From the NCBI RefSeq assembly GCF_900177675.1, contig NZ_FXWM01000001.1, positions 505,001-569,000 on the forward strand: 64,000 nt of DNA. Direction: 5' to 3'. Each line of letters begins with the position of its first letter. The stretch's first letter is position 1. A program made the position numbers and the translations under genes. The DNA comes from Bacillus sp. OV166 (GTDB lineage Bacteria; Bacillota; Bacilli; Bacillales; Cytobacillaceae). Shown one piece after another: positions 20,778-32,298 of the stretch. Below the pieces are notes generated by a model. The model searched no databases, had not been told where the DNA came from, and saw only the letters and a program-made list of their open reading frames with translations.

Positions 20778-23045
20778 ATGCAATATTTAACTGATAAGCT
20801 ATTAAACGGACTGAATCCAGAGCAGCAAAGTGCCGTTAAGGCAACCGATGGACCGCTGTTACTAATGGCTGGTGCCGGAAGTGGTAAGACAAGAGTTCTG
20901 ACACATCGAATTGGCTATTTGATTGTAGAAAAAAGAGTAAATCCTTATAATATTTTAGCGATTACGTTTACAAATAAAGCCGCACGAGAGATGAGAGATC
21001 GAATCGGAAAAATGATGGGCGGGGCTGCCGAAGAAATTTGGATTTCCACCTTTCACTCGATGTGTGTAAGGATCTTACGCCGAGATATTGACCGAATCGG
21101 CTTTAATCGTAATTTTACGATTCTTGATTCAACTGATCAGCTATCCGTGGTCAAAGGAATTCTTAAGGAAAAAAATATTGATCCAAAGAAATTTGATCCA
21201 CGTGCCATTTTAGGAGCGATCAGCTCAGCGAAAAATGAGTTAATCGAACCTGAGGAATATAAGAAAACAGGTGGAGGCTATTTTGAAGATGTTGTAGGTA
21301 ATGCGTACGAAGAGTACCAGAAGCGATTAAGAAAGAATCAAGCGCTGGACTTTGATGATCTCATTATGCTGACGATTCAATTATTTAGACGAATTCCTGA
21401 TGTCCTCGAGTATTATCAGCGCAAGTTTCAATATATTCATGTCGATGAGTATCAGGATACGAACAAAGCACAGTATCTGTTAGTAAAGTTACTTGCAAGT
21501 CGTTTCAAGAATTTATGCGTAGTAGGGGATTCTGACCAATCCATTTATCGATGGCGCGGAGCGGATATCGCAAATATCCTTTCGTTTGAAAAAGACTATC
21601 CGAACGCAACGGTTATTTTACTAGAGCAAAACTACCGTTCAACAAAAAGGATTCTTCTAGCTGCCAATAAGGTCATCCAAAACAATCTAAACCGTAAAGC
21701 GAAGAACCTATGGACCGAAAACCCGGAAGGCAACAAACTTGTTTATTACCGTGCGGATAGTGAGCAGGGGGAAGCACAATTCGTTGCTGGAAAAATTAAA
21801 GAATTAACCCGTAATCATCAGAACAAATTAACCGACATTGCCATCCTTTATCGCACGAACGCTCAGTCCCGTGTCATGGAGGAAGTGCTTCTAAAATCGA
21901 ATATCGAGTACTCAATCGTCGGCGGAACAAAGTTCTATGACAGGAAGGAAATTAAGGATATGCTGGCTTATTTACGCCTAATTTCCAATCCTGATGATGA
22001 TATTAGCTTACGCCGTGTTATTAATGTTCCAAAGCGTGGGATTGGTTCAAGCTCCGTTGATAAAATTGCTGATTTTGCCGATATGCATGATTTATCCCTT
22101 TTCCAAGCACTTGAGTCCGTAGAATTATTAGGGTTAAGTCCGAAAATCACCAAAGCGGCAAGAGAATTTCGCGATTTAATCGGTAATTATACCAATATGC
22201 AAGAGTTTCTGTCTGTTACAGAACTAGTTGAAGAAGTACTGGAAAAATCCGGGTACCGTGAAATGCTCAAAGCGGAAAAATCGCTGGAAGCCCAAAGCCG
22301 CCTCGAAAACCTTGAGGAATTATTATCTGTGACGAAAAGCTTCGAAGATTCAAGTGAAGATAAGAGTCTTGTTGCCTTTTTAACCGATTTGGCCCTGGTG
22401 GCTGATATTGATTCGCTTGATGACGATGGTGAAAAGGCAGATTCAATTACGCTTATGACCTTGCACTCGGCTAAAGGGCTGGAATTCCCGGTTGTCTTCT
22501 TGATTGGTATGGAAGAAGGTGTATTCCCTCATAGCCGATCATTGATGGAAGAAGTAGAAATGGAAGAAGAGCGCCGGCTAGCCTATGTAGGAATTACTAG
22601 AGCGGAGCAAACGCTGTTCCTGTCAAACGCCCAAATGAGAACATTGTTTGGGAGAACCAATATGAATCCACCTTCTCGCTTTATAAAAGAAATCCCTGAA
22701 GACCTGATCGAAGGAGTCGAACCAGCGGAGAAAAAAGTGAATTCACCATTTGGATCGACTGGAAAATCATTTGGCTCAGGACGCAGCACATCGTTCGGAT
22801 CACCGAAGACGTCATTTGGTACACCGGCTGCAGCCAGAAAACCAGTCATGCGCCCAGTTTCTGCTCCTTCTGGCGATGAGGCTGGCTGGAAGGTTGGCGA
22901 TAAAGCCCAACATGGTAAATGGGGTATCGGAACCGTTGTAAGTGTAAAAGGCCAAGGGGAAGGAACGGAGTTAGATATTGCTTTTCCAAGTCCGGTTGGA
23001 ATCAAACGCCTGTTAGCCAAATTTGCTCCGATTAATAAAGCCTAA
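20778..23045 (+). CDS. pcrA: ATP-dependent DNA helicase PcrA
   Basis: A 755-aa superfamily 1A helicase (UvrD/Rep type) for repair, rolling-circle replication and removal of recombinase. Walker A AGAGSGKT is at 31-38, motif II DEYQD at 223-227, and [14 protein letters not shown] and [12 protein letters not shown] are the later helicase motifs. The C-terminal linker is unusually rich in Ser, Gly and Phe ([11 protein letters not shown] and similar, about 655-680) before the conserved [17 protein letters not shown] tail that binds RNA polymerase in the family. Confidence 0.97.
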   Translation: MQYLTDKLLNGLNPEQQSAVKATDGPLLLMAGAGSGKTRVLTHRIGYLIVEKRVNPYNILAITFTNKAAREMRDRIGKMMGGAAEEIWISTFHSMCVRILRRDIDRIGFNRNFTILDSTDQLSVVKGILKEKNIDPKKFDPRAILGAISSAKNELIEPEEYKKTGGGYFEDVVGNAYEEYQKRLRKNQALDFDDLIMLTIQLFRRIPDVLEYYQRKFQYIHVDEYQDTNKAQYLLVKLLASRFKNLCVVGDSDQSIYRWRGADIANILSFEKDYPNATVILLEQNYRSTKRILLAANKVIQNNLNRKAKNLWTENPEGNKLVYYRADSEQGEAQFVAGKIKELTRNHQNKLTDIAILYRTNAQSRVMEEVLLKSNIEYSIVGGTKFYDRKEIKDMLAYLRLISNPDDDISLRRVINVPKRGIGSSSVDKIADFADMHDLSLFQALESVELLGLSPKITKAAREFRDLIGNYTNMQEFLSVTELVEEVLEKSGYREMLKAEKSLEAQSRLENLEELLSVTKSFEDSSEDKSLVAFLTDLALVADIDSLDDDGEKADSITLMTLHSAKGLEFPVVFLIGMEEGVFPHSRSLMEEVEMEEERRLAYVGITRAEQTLFLSNAQMRTLFGRTNMNPPSRFIKEIPEDLIEGVEPAEKKVNSPFGSTGKSFGSGRSTSFGSPKTSFGTPAAARKPVMRPVSAPSGDEAGWKVGDKAQHGKWGIGTVVSVKGQGEGTELDIAFPSPVGIKRLLAKFAPINKA

Positions 23046-23085
23046 TTAGATAGGCTAAGTTAAACCTTATTTTGATTTTACACAC

Positions 23086-23219
23086 TCTGTTGATTGGAGC
23101 GGAATGCGCGAGACTCCTGCGGGAGGACGGGGCAGGGGAGACCCCACAGGCGCTTAGCGCCGAGGAGGCTCCCCGGACCGCCCGCGGAAAGCGAAGTGCA
23201 TGGAGCGGAAATCAACAGA
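23086..23219. repeat. 134-bp GC-rich palindromic element with 10-bp terminal inverted repeats
   Basis: The element starts TCTGTTGATT and ends AATCAACAGA, a perfect inverted pair, and its interior is GC-rich with CTCCTGCGGGAG and GGCGCTTAGCGCC palindromes. It lies between pcrA and ligA and carries no gene. Elements of this look are common between genes in Bacillaceae. Two half-copies occur at 28188-28271 and 36574-36623. Confidence 0.9.
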
Positions 23220-23228
23220 CAAGTTTAA

Positions 23229-25265
<2,037 letters not shown>

Positions 25266-25278
25266 GAGGTGTATCGAC

Positions 25279-26451
25279 GTGAGAAAGTTCTCATTGCTCG
25301 CTCTCTCCCTTGTCTTTTTGCTGAGTGCCTGTGCACCAAACTTTGAGAAGCAAAATGAGGTTGTGCAAACGAAGGAGAAAGTGAAAGGGAAGGCAATTAT
25401 TCCAAAGTATAATATTTCGGACAGCTATTACCGGACAATTTTGCCATTTGAACCAGGGGAAGCACGCGGATTGGTTGTCAATAATATCAATACAAGATAT
25501 GACTTAAACGAGTTTGAAATGGGCTTAATGAGAATTGCCCAAAATTCTTTTGATACAGAAAAATATTTGTTTCGTGAAGGACGGGAAATCAAAGAAGAGA
25601 CAATAAGACTTTGGTTAAAACGTAAATACACAAAAGAGCAGTTCAATGAAATGAAAAAAGAGGATAAAACACTAAAAGATGCTGATAATATTGGGCTAAA
25701 TCCTGTGAATACTGGGAGTAAGGGTGAACCGAGTTCGCCAATCTATTTAGCTCATATTTTAGAACACGACTACTTAATAAAAAATGAAAAGGGGAATGTA
25801 ACACTCGGCGGTGTTACGATTGGCCTTGCCTTAAATTCAGTTTACTACTATAAACAGACATCAGACGGCGATACCCTTGAGGAAAAAGTCCCGCATTCAG
25901 AAATGGTCAGTGAAGGGAAGAAAATAGCTGCAGAAGTGGTAAAGCGTATGAGGAGCATAAAGTCTTTAAAGGACGTTCCAATTTCGATTGCCTTGTTTGA
26001 GCAAGCAAGTAAATCTTCCGTCGTTCCTGGTAACTTTATTACCTATTCCACTGTCGACAATGGCAGCACTACTTTAAATGGCTGGGAAAATGTAAATGAA
26101 AAGTACTTTCTTTTCCCTTCCGCAGATGCACAGGAAGAACATCGTGATGATGTCACTGCGTTTTTAAATTTTAAGCAGGATGTGGAGGAGTATTTTCCTA
26201 ACTATAATGGTGTGATTGGCAGAGCCTTTTACATGGGAGACCAATTGCAGGATTTAAATATTAATATTCCAATTCAATTTTATGGAAAAACAGAAGGAAT
26301 TGGTTTTACGCAGTATGTAACCGGCCTTGTCATGGAACATTTTCCTAAGTATTTGTCTGTCTCGGTAAGTGTTACATCTGTGGATGGTCCTGAAGCACTG
26401 ATCGTCCGAAAGGCTAATGAAGAGGAACCTTTTGTCCATATTTACCAATAA
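25279..26451 (+). CDS. camS: CamS-family lipoprotein (YerH)
   Basis: A 390-aa lipoprotein of the CamS sex-pheromone-precursor family, YerH in B. subtilis, again right after ligA. The signal MRKFSLLALSLVFLLSAC has a good lipobox. In staphylococci and enterococci a hydrophobic heptapeptide from such signals acts as a plasmid-transfer pheromone; here the corresponding stretch is within ALSLVFLL. The mature protein begins APNFEKQNEV. The start is GTG at 25279 after AAGAGGTG. The function of the body of the protein is unknown. Confidence 0.9.
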   Translation: MRKFSLLALSLVFLLSACAPNFEKQNEVVQTKEKVKGKAIIPKYNISDSYYRTILPFEPGEARGLVVNNINTRYDLNEFEMGLMRIAQNSFDTEKYLFREGREIKEETIRLWLKRKYTKEQFNEMKKEDKTLKDADNIGLNPVNTGSKGEPSSPIYLAHILEHDYLIKNEKGNVTLGGVTIGLALNSVYYYKQTSDGDTLEEKVPHSEMVSEGKKIAAEVVKRMRSIKSLKDVPISIALFEQASKSSVVPGNFITYSTVDNGSTTLNGWENVNEKYFLFPSADAQEEHRDDVTAFLNFKQDVEEYFPNYNGVIGRAFYMGDQLQDLNINIPIQFYGKTEGIGFTQYVTGLVMEHFPKYLSVSVSVTSVDGPEALIVRKANEEEPFVHIYQ

Positions 26452-26482
26452 GACTTGGCATATTGCCGGGTCTCTTTTTTTG
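26451..26482 (+). terminator. Terminator after camS
   Basis: AGACTTGGCA and TGCCGGGTCT pair around TAT (26451-26473), followed by CTTTTTTTT. Confidence 0.85.
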
Positions 26483-26494
26483 AATTATCTTTGT

Positions 26495-26549
26495 TTGCGG
26501 CGTTTAAATGAAACATGTTAGAATGAACAGTGGAGTGTAAACGTTTTTA
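26495..26549 (+). promoter_or_regulatory. P5C dehydrogenase promoter with candidate cre site
   Basis: TAGAAT at 26519-26524 has an extended TG and a weak TTGCGG -35 at 26495-26500. TGTAAACGTTTTTA (26536-26549) matches the catabolite-responsive element TGWAANCGNTNWCA at all but one position and lies just downstream of the predicted start, where CcpA binding would repress. Confidence 0.6.
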
Positions 26550-26570
26550 ATACATAGGAGGTTTTAACAA

Positions 26571-28118
26571 ATGGTACAACCTTACAAGCACGAACCATTT
26601 ACAGATTTTACGATTGAAGAGAACCGTCAGGCCTATCTAAAGGCGTTAAAAACAGTTGAAGGTTACTTAGGTCAGGATTACGACTTAGTTATTGATGGAG
26701 AAAGAATTGCAACAGAAGATAAAATTGTTTCTTATAATCCTTCCAATAAGGAAGAAGTAATTGGCCGCGTTTCAAAAGCTAGCCAAGACCTAGCTGAAAA
26801 AGCAATGCAAGCAGCAGTCGAAGCATTTAAAACTTGGAAAAAAGTTAAACCTGAAGTCCGCGCGGATGTATTATTTAAAGCAGCAGCCATTATTCGCCGC
26901 CGCAAACACGAATTTTCTGCTCTTATGACGAAAGAAGCTGGTAAGCCATGGAGAGAAGCGGATGCAGATACCGCTGAAGGAATTGATTTCCTTGAGTACT
27001 ATGCACGCCAAATGCTAGCACTTAAAGATGGCGTACCCGTTCAAAGCCGTCCGAATGAATTTAATCGTTATTCCTATATCCCACTTGGTGTTGGTGTTAT
27101 TATCTCGCCATGGAATTTCCCATTTGCGATCATGGCAGGAACTACAGTAGCAGCTATCGTTTCTGGTAACCCAGTTCTATTAAAACCCGCTTCAACTACT
27201 CCTGTGATTGCAGCGAAGTTTGTTGAAGTCATGGAAGAAGCAGGTCTGCCTAAAGGTGTTCTTAATTTCGTACCAGGAAGCGGTGCTGAAGTGGGCGACT
27301 ATTTAGTGGACCATAAAGATACTCGCTTTATCAGCTTTACTGGTTCCCGTGATGTTGGACTTCGAATTTTCGAGCGTTCTTCGAAAGTGAACCCAGGACA
27401 AGTATGGATGAAACGTTTGATTGCTGAAATGGGCGGTAAAGATACCATCGTGGTTGATAGTGAAGCAGATCTAGAGCTTGCTGCTCAATCAATTGTTGCA
27501 GGCGCATTTGGCTTCTCAGGTCAAAAATGTTCTGCATGTTCACGTGCGATAATCGTAGAAAGTGTTTATGATCAAGTTTTGAATCGCGTCGTTGAGTTAA
27601 CGAATGAGTTAACGGTTGGAGATCCAACTGAACAAGCTACGTTCATGGGCCCTGTTAACGACAATAACGCTTTCAAAAAAATCATGGAATACATTGAAAT
27701 CGGCAAGCAAGAAGGTAAGTTAATGGCTGGCGGCGAAGGGGATAATTCCAAAGGTTATTTCATTAAACCAACGGTTATTGCGGATCTTGCTCCTAAAGCA
27801 CGTATTATGCAAGAAGAAATTTTCGGACCTGTTGTTGGTTTCACAAAGGCAAAGAACTTCGATGAAGCGCTTGAAATTGCTAACAACACGGAGTACGGCT
27901 TAACTGGTGCAGTTATTACTACAAATCGTGCCCACATGGAACAAGCTCGTGAAGACTTCCATGTTGGAAACCTGTATTTTAACCGATCTTGTACTGGAGC
28001 CATCGTTGGTTATCAGCCATTTGGCGGCTTCAATATGTCCGGAACTGACTCCAAAGCAGGCGGTCCTGATTACTTGCTGCTTCATATGCAGGCAAAAACA
28101 ACGTCTGAAATGTACTAA
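26571..28118 (+). CDS. pruA: L-glutamate gamma-semialdehyde (P5C) dehydrogenase
   Basis: A 515-aa aldehyde dehydrogenase of the RocA/PutC type, oxidising pyrroline-5-carboxylate to glutamate with NAD in proline and arginine breakdown. The catalytic Cys is C320 in [12 protein letters not shown], the general-base Glu is E286 in AEMGGK, and the C-terminus [21 protein letters not shown] is diagnostic. AGGAGG precedes the ATG. No proline dehydrogenase or arginase lies next to it; the proline carrier PutP is 27 kb away. I could not distinguish RocA from PutC paralogues. Confidence 0.93.
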   Translation: MVQPYKHEPFTDFTIEENRQAYLKALKTVEGYLGQDYDLVIDGERIATEDKIVSYNPSNKEEVIGRVSKASQDLAEKAMQAAVEAFKTWKKVKPEVRADVLFKAAAIIRRRKHEFSALMTKEAGKPWREADADTAEGIDFLEYYARQMLALKDGVPVQSRPNEFNRYSYIPLGVGVIISPWNFPFAIMAGTTVAAIVSGNPVLLKPASTTPVIAAKFVEVMEEAGLPKGVLNFVPGSGAEVGDYLVDHKDTRFISFTGSRDVGLRIFERSSKVNPGQVWMKRLIAEMGGKDTIVVDSEADLELAAQSIVAGAFGFSGQKCSACSRAIIVESVYDQVLNRVVELTNELTVGDPTEQATFMGPVNDNNAFKKIMEYIEIGKQEGKLMAGGEGDNSKGYFIKPTVIADLAPKARIMQEEIFGPVVGFTKAKNFDEALEIANNTEYGLTGAVITTNRAHMEQAREDFHVGNLYFNRSCTGAIVGYQPFGGFNMSGTDSKAGGPDYLLLHMQAKTTSEMY

Positions 28119-28136
28119 TTAGTCATAAAATAGTTA

Positions 28137-28168
28137 AACCCCTTCTCAATGCGAGAAGGGGTTTTTTA
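28137..28168 (+). terminator. Terminator after the P5C dehydrogenase gene
   Basis: ACCCCTTCTC and GAGAAGGGGT pair around AATGC, followed by TTTTTT. Confidence 0.9.
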
Positions 28169-28187
28169 TTTGGCTCTATTAAACTTG

Positions 28188-28271
28188 GCTGTTGATTTCC
28201 TCTCCAGGCGCTTCGCTTTCCGCGGGCGGTCAGGGGAGCCTCCTCGGCGCTAAGCGCCTGCGGGGTCTCGA
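28188..28271. repeat. Right half-copy of the 134-bp element (inverted)
   Basis: Read on the minus strand this matches the right-hand part of 23086-23219, from the GAGACCCC segment to the AAATCAACAG end, and then stops. The remainder to 28415 holds only a hairpin. Confidence 0.85.
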
Positions 28272-28320
28272 CCAACCTAAAAATTGGATGGGACTTTATT
28301 TATATTTAAAAAACAGATAG

Positions 28321-28351
28321 CCCCAATTCAAAACGTATTTTTGAACAGGGG
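28321..28351 (-). terminator. Hairpin downstream of the MFS gene
   Basis: CCCC and TTCAAAA (28321-28333) pair with TTTTGAA (28339-28345) and GGGG (28348-28351). On the minus strand a T-rich stretch follows about 10 bases later, so it may end the MFS transcript. Confidence 0.5.
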
Positions 28352-28415
28352 TTTGTCATTAGTCTGAAACCACAAGTCCTAAAACTGTTACACAGGGTAC
28401 TTTAAGATCTTTGGT

Positions 28416-29672
28416 TTACGATACAATCTGCTTGTCAGCTTTAATCCGTGAATTTTTTGGACTAAGAGTTCGACCATAAAGGTACAGTATAAGCCCGCCA
28501 AGAATTGCTATGAAGCTAATAACTGTAAAACCAGGAATGTAAGAACCAGTCTGCTTCAACAACAAACCGACGATAAAACTCGAAATCGTTCCCCCGAGTC
28601 CTACTCCTATCCCGTTAACAATTCCGATAGCTGGACCAACAGAGCTTGGAGACACACTCGATTGAATGATCGCCCAAAAATTTGCTGTGTAAGTGCTAAT
28701 GAGTGTTCCTAAGGAGAGCGTAATGAGAGCTATTTTTCCAACAGAGCTATCAACCACCGGAAGGAAAACTAATAAGATACCTGCGAATACTAAACCAACA
28801 GTTGCAATTAAGACACGTTTTCCTGTTCGATCACTGATGATGGACATCGGAATCGTTAAAATCACCGCAGCCAAGTAAGGCAATCCACTGAGGAGTCCTT
28901 GTGTCAGTCCAGTAAAACCAAGGGATTTGACAGCGAGTGGAATCCAAAGAGTAATTCCCCAAAAAAGCATATTTTGGCCTAAGTGAGCACCTATCAACAA
29001 TAGAAAGCGCGAACCACCTAAAGAACGAAAGGTCAACTTTTCTTGGGAACTTTGTTCCTCTTTGGGCTTGGTTTCCACTCCGTCAGGTTCTTTTTTAAGC
29101 AGCCATAAATAAAGAGGCACTACAATAACCAAACCTGCGGTTCCTAGAATAATAAAAAGTGGTTTCCAACCCAAATTTGCATTTATAGGTATAAGTATCA
29201 AAAACCCTAAACCAAGGGATAAAAATTGACCATAATGCTGAATGACCGTATTAGCTACAGTTAGTTCTTTTTTTGTAAACCACGCTTGCACAAATCGAGA
29301 TTGTTGAGGCCAATAAATACCCTCACCAATTCCGAGAATAAGGCGGAAGAAGATTAAAAGCCCTACTGAATTAACCCAACCGGTTAAAAGTGTAGCAATT
29401 GACCATAATGCATACACGAAGATAACAACGGTTTTAGGATTCATTCTATAGGTTAAAATACCGCCAAAAAAATTTGCCAAGCCATAACCAATTAAAAAAG
29501 CACTTAATGCCCAGCTGGATGTAACTGAAAAGTCAGATCCGGAGAAACCAAGTTCTTTTGACATTCCCTCTATCCCTACAGATAAATTAGATCTATCCAG
29601 GTAAGCTATAAACAATCCAATCATAAACGGGAGGGCAATTCTTATCCATTTTGATTTGATCAAATTTATCAC
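28416..29672 (-). CDS. MFS transporter, ACS (sugar-acid) family
   Basis: A 418-aa carrier with 12 predicted membrane helices and a charged central loop (KKEPDGVETKPKEEQ, about 190-210). YLDRSNLSVG near residue 24 and LGIGEGIYWPQQSRFVQ (about 112-128) match the anion:cation symporter group, whose members carry hexuronates, galactonate and similar acids. Its neighbours (uxaA, uxaB, IolB-like) support a sugar-acid substrate. It follows the M24 gene on the same strand with a 185-bp gap containing a hairpin. The substrate is inferred from context. Confidence 0.85.
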   Translation of the reverse strand: MINLIKSKWIRIALPFMIGLFIAYLDRSNLSVGIEGMSKELGFSGSDFSVTSSWALSAFLIGYGLANFFGGILTYRMNPKTVVIFVYALWSIATLLTGWVNSVGLLIFFRLILGIGEGIYWPQQSRFVQAWFTKKELTVANTVIQHYGQFLSLGLGFLILIPINANLGWKPLFIILGTAGLVIVVPLYLWLLKKEPDGVETKPKEEQSSQEKLTFRSLGGSRFLLLIGAHLGQNMLFWGITLWIPLAVKSLGFTGLTQGLLSGLPYLAAVILTIPMSIISDRTGKRVLIATVGLVFAGILLVFLPVVDSSVGKIALITLSLGTLISTYTANFWAIIQSSVSPSSVGPAIGIVNGIGVGLGGTISSFIVGLLLKQTGSYIPGFTVISFIAILGGLILYLYGRTLSPKNSRIKADKQIVS

Positions 29673-29802
29673 AACCTTCTCTGTGGTTATTACTGTTAAT
29701 AAAGTTACTAAAATTTTACCTCAAATACGGAACAAGCGAGCGATAATAAATAAATACCATTGCTAAGAGAACCTGGTTGCGCTTACAAAAACTTTCTTAT
29801 GG

Positions 29803-29828
29803 GCACCGGAAATTTAACTTTCCGGTGC
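29803..29828 (-). other. Intercistronic hairpin between M24 and MFS genes
   Basis: GCACCGGAAA (29803-29812) and TTTCCGGTGC (29819-29828) form a perfect 10-bp stem with no T run on either side, so it is more likely a partial terminator or RNA stabiliser within the operon. Confidence 0.6.
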
Positions 29829-29857
29829 TGGAGTTGGAGCATTATCGATGGATGTCC

Positions 29858-31030
29858 TTATTTAAAATTCGATTCGTATTTACGTCTTAGTCCACGAAGA
29901 TCGTTCACTGGCTCCGCACCATTTTCAGTGATGATTACGGTTGGTTCTACACGTACCCCACCAAATGGGAATCCATGTAGGTCAAATTTAATTCCAAAAA
30001 CCATATTTGGCTCAAAAACAAATTCACTGTTAGGTCCTAAATCCGGTGTTTCGACTACTTCTAAGCCAACTCCATGTCCAATTGCTCTCATTCCTTTTGT
30101 ATATGGGAGGAAATAGTCAGCTAAACCGGCATTTTCACAAATGCGTAGTGTTTCTTGGAACAACTGTTTACCTGTCATACCCGGCTTGATAATTTCCACC
30201 ATACGCTGATTTGTATCATAGGCGAAATCCATGATTCTGATTTGTTCTTCAGTGGCCCCTTCCATGGCAACTGTAATGCCGGTATCAGAACAGTAGCCTT
30301 GAACCATAGGGTTAAAATCGAACCACACATATTCGCCCCGTTCAATTCTACGTTCCATTGGTCTCCATGTTGGAAGATTGGTGTGATCAGGACCGGAAAC
30401 TACTAAGTAAGCGGATCCAATTTCACCGCCGCGGGAACGCGTTACATACTCACCGATGGCTGATAGTTCAATTTCTGTTTTTCCGACTTGCAGTTGTTCA
30501 AGCGCAGCCAAAATACTGTCATCGGCTAATTTACCTGCTACTCGGATTAAATCTAATTCAGTCTTACTTTTATAGAGGCGTTCCTGTACCACAATTTCAC
30601 CGGCATCTACAATGTTAATGCCGTCTTTTACAAATGCCTTCTCCATTTCTCGATACAAAGATATTGGGAACAATTCCTCACCAACAACACCAACTGTTTT
30701 AACTGGATAAGAAAGTTCGCTAACATATTTTGGTAATAAATCTCTCATCTCATAAATGTTATTCACGTTTTTTATCCAAGAGAAACGCTTCGCAGCGAAA
30801 CGATTTAGGTTTCCTAAAAACGCTTGGATTTCGCCTTCTAATGGGATAAAAAGAGCGTGTGCGGATTCTTCAATACAGTTGATCGTACGAAAGTTTGTAT
30901 AATAGAATGAATACCCAGGATGATATTCATCACTATAAACGAAAAGAACATCTATACCTGCTTCCTTCATTTTTTCTCTCGTACGGGCTAATCTACGTTC
31001 AAATTCCGTTGCTACTACTTCTACTGACAT
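29858..31030 (-). CDS. M24-family (Xaa-Pro peptidase/creatinase-like) hydrolase
   Basis: A 390-aa pita-bread hydrolase with a creatinase N-terminal domain (about 1-145) and a C-terminal catalytic domain. The usual metal ligands are only partly kept: Asp in WFDFN, Asp in CSDTG, His in GHGVG and Glu in RVEPT are present, but the Glu of the usual IEPG block is Lys (GIKFD). The second His block is also altered (EVVET). It may act like creatinase without two metals. A first ATG at 31045 overlaps the GGGGGA ribosome site; the ATG at 31030 seven bases after it is the likelier start. A LacI operator lies 31 bp upstream. The substrate is unknown. Confidence 0.8.
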   Translation of the reverse strand: MSVEVVATEFERRLARTREKMKEAGIDVLFVYSDEYHPGYSFYYTNFRTINCIEESAHALFIPLEGEIQAFLGNLNRFAAKRFSWIKNVNNIYEMRDLLPKYVSELSYPVKTVGVVGEELFPISLYREMEKAFVKDGINIVDAGEIVVQERLYKSKTELDLIRVAGKLADDSILAALEQLQVGKTEIELSAIGEYVTRSRGGEIGSAYLVVSGPDHTNLPTWRPMERRIERGEYVWFDFNPMVQGYCSDTGITVAMEGATEEQIRIMDFAYDTNQRMVEIIKPGMTGKQLFQETLRICENAGLADYFLPYTKGMRAIGHGVGLEVVETPDLGPNSEFVFEPNMVFGIKFDLHGFPFGGVRVEPTVIITENGAEPVNDLRGLRRKYESNFK

Positions 31031-31060
31031 TTCGAGTTCCCCCATTCGTTTTTGTGATCA

Positions 31061-31076
31061 TTGTGAACGTTCACAA
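31061..31076. promoter_or_regulatory. LacI-type operator 1 (perfect palindrome)
   Basis: TTGTGAACGTTCACAA is a perfect 16-bp palindrome with a central CG, typical of LacI/GalR operators. It lies just before the M24 gene. It also differs from the cre consensus at only two positions. Confidence 0.85.
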
Positions 31077-31158
31077 TTAAACAATATGTTATGTAGTAAG
31101 GTTTAGTCAATATAGTTTTCAGATAATTTTTAAAAATATATTTTTTTCAAAAACTGTA

Positions 31159-31217
31159 TTGACAGCTTGATAGAGTAACTGTTAACTTAATTGTGTAGAA
31201 GTTGTGAGCGTTCACAA
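31159..31217 (+). promoter_or_regulatory. Promoter and operator 2 of the LacI regulator gene
   Basis: TTGACA at 31159-31164 is followed by a TTAACT-like -10 near 31182. TTGTGAGCGTTCACAA at 31202-31217 is the same palindrome with one change and lies between promoter and gene, so autorepression is likely. Confidence 0.75.
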
Positions 31218-31235
31218 AAGAAGGATATGATACAA

Positions 31236-32294
31236 ATGGGAAAAAAGCTAACGATTATGGATATTGCAAAAATGGCTGGTGTATCACGCCAGACAATTTC
31301 CAGGGTTTTAAATAATAAACCAGAGGTGAATGAAGCCACCCGAAAACAAGTACAGCGAATTATTGAGAAACATGGATTCCAACCGAGTCTTCAAGCAAGA
31401 AGTATGGTTACAAGAAAAACCAATATGATTGCTTTATTACTACCTGATATTGCAAATCCGTTCTTTGCGGAAATTGTACGTGGGATTGAGCGTACTCTTC
31501 GAGAAAATAGCCTAAATGTCTTTCTCATGACGACTGAAGAGGATGTCGAACTAGAAAATTCGTTTATTCAACTATCAAAGAATTACAATGTGGATGGAAT
31601 GATCTTATGCAGTCCAAGACTTGACGATGCGAACCTACGGAAATTGATACCTGAAATATCACCCGTTGTTTTGCTAAATCGTGATCTTGAAGTAGATGGA
31701 GCTGCTAGTATCGTTGTTGATGCGACTCATGGCGGTTATGTCGCAACCAAATACTTAATTGAACAAGGACATTCCAAAATTGGAATCATTGTAGGTCCTC
31801 CGCGTGCTTACAGTAGTGTTCAAAGATTGGAAGGATATAAAAAGGCTTTGCAGGACTTTGGTATTCCTTTAGATAAAGATTTGATCAAGCAAGTAGAAGT
31901 TGATAACAAAGGCGTCCATAAAATGACTGAGCAATTGATAAACCAAAGTGTTACTTCGATAACAACCTATAACGATTTAGCAGCAGCACATGTCATTCAG
32001 GCATGTACAGATTTAAATTTGAAAGTACCTGAAGATATATCAGTAATCGGTTTTGATGGAATAGCTATGTCGAAGTTTACGAATCCAACTTTAACAACAA
32101 TGTCATTACCGCTTTTTGAAATGGGCGAGACAATTGCTAGTACTTTGGTGAAAATTATTAAAGGAAATGGAAACGAAAATGAACCCTTTGAAAGACTCAC
32201 AATGGTATATCCCATCTTAAAAGAAGGGAATTCAACCAAATCGGTTAATTCTTCTAAAGTTTCCAAGAGGGTTCTGTCAGCGGAAGGAGACTAA
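31236..32294 (+). CDS. LacI-family transcriptional regulator
   Basis: A 352-aa repressor. The N-terminal helix-turn-helix TIMDIAKMAGVSRQTISRVL (about 5-24) and hinge helix region are followed by a periplasmic-binding-like sugar domain with ALLLPDIANPFFAEIVRGIE and a C-terminal DISVIGFDGIAMSKF. The frame is open from a TTG at 31191, but that codon lies before the operator. The ATG at 31236, 10 bases after AAGGA, gives the normal N-terminus. It is divergent from the M24-MFS genes and leads the IolB-like/uxaA/uxaB genes, so it is the likely local regulator. Confidence 0.92.
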   Translation: MGKKLTIMDIAKMAGVSRQTISRVLNNKPEVNEATRKQVQRIIEKHGFQPSLQARSMVTRKTNMIALLLPDIANPFFAEIVRGIERTLRENSLNVFLMTTEEDVELENSFIQLSKNYNVDGMILCSPRLDDANLRKLIPEISPVVLLNRDLEVDGAASIVVDATHGGYVATKYLIEQGHSKIGIIVGPPRAYSSVQRLEGYKKALQDFGIPLDKDLIKQVEVDNKGVHKMTEQLINQSVTSITTYNDLAAAHVIQACTDLNLKVPEDISVIGFDGIAMSKFTNPTLTTMSLPLFEMGETIASTLVKIIKGNGNENEPFERLTMVYPILKEGNSTKSVNSSKVSKRVLSAEGD

Positions 32295-32298
32295 TTTA

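Noticed and set aside
31191..31235. Upstream TTG start for the LacI regulator
   Set aside because: It would place the operator inside the coding region and add 15 residues without homology; the ATG at 31236 has the ribosome site.
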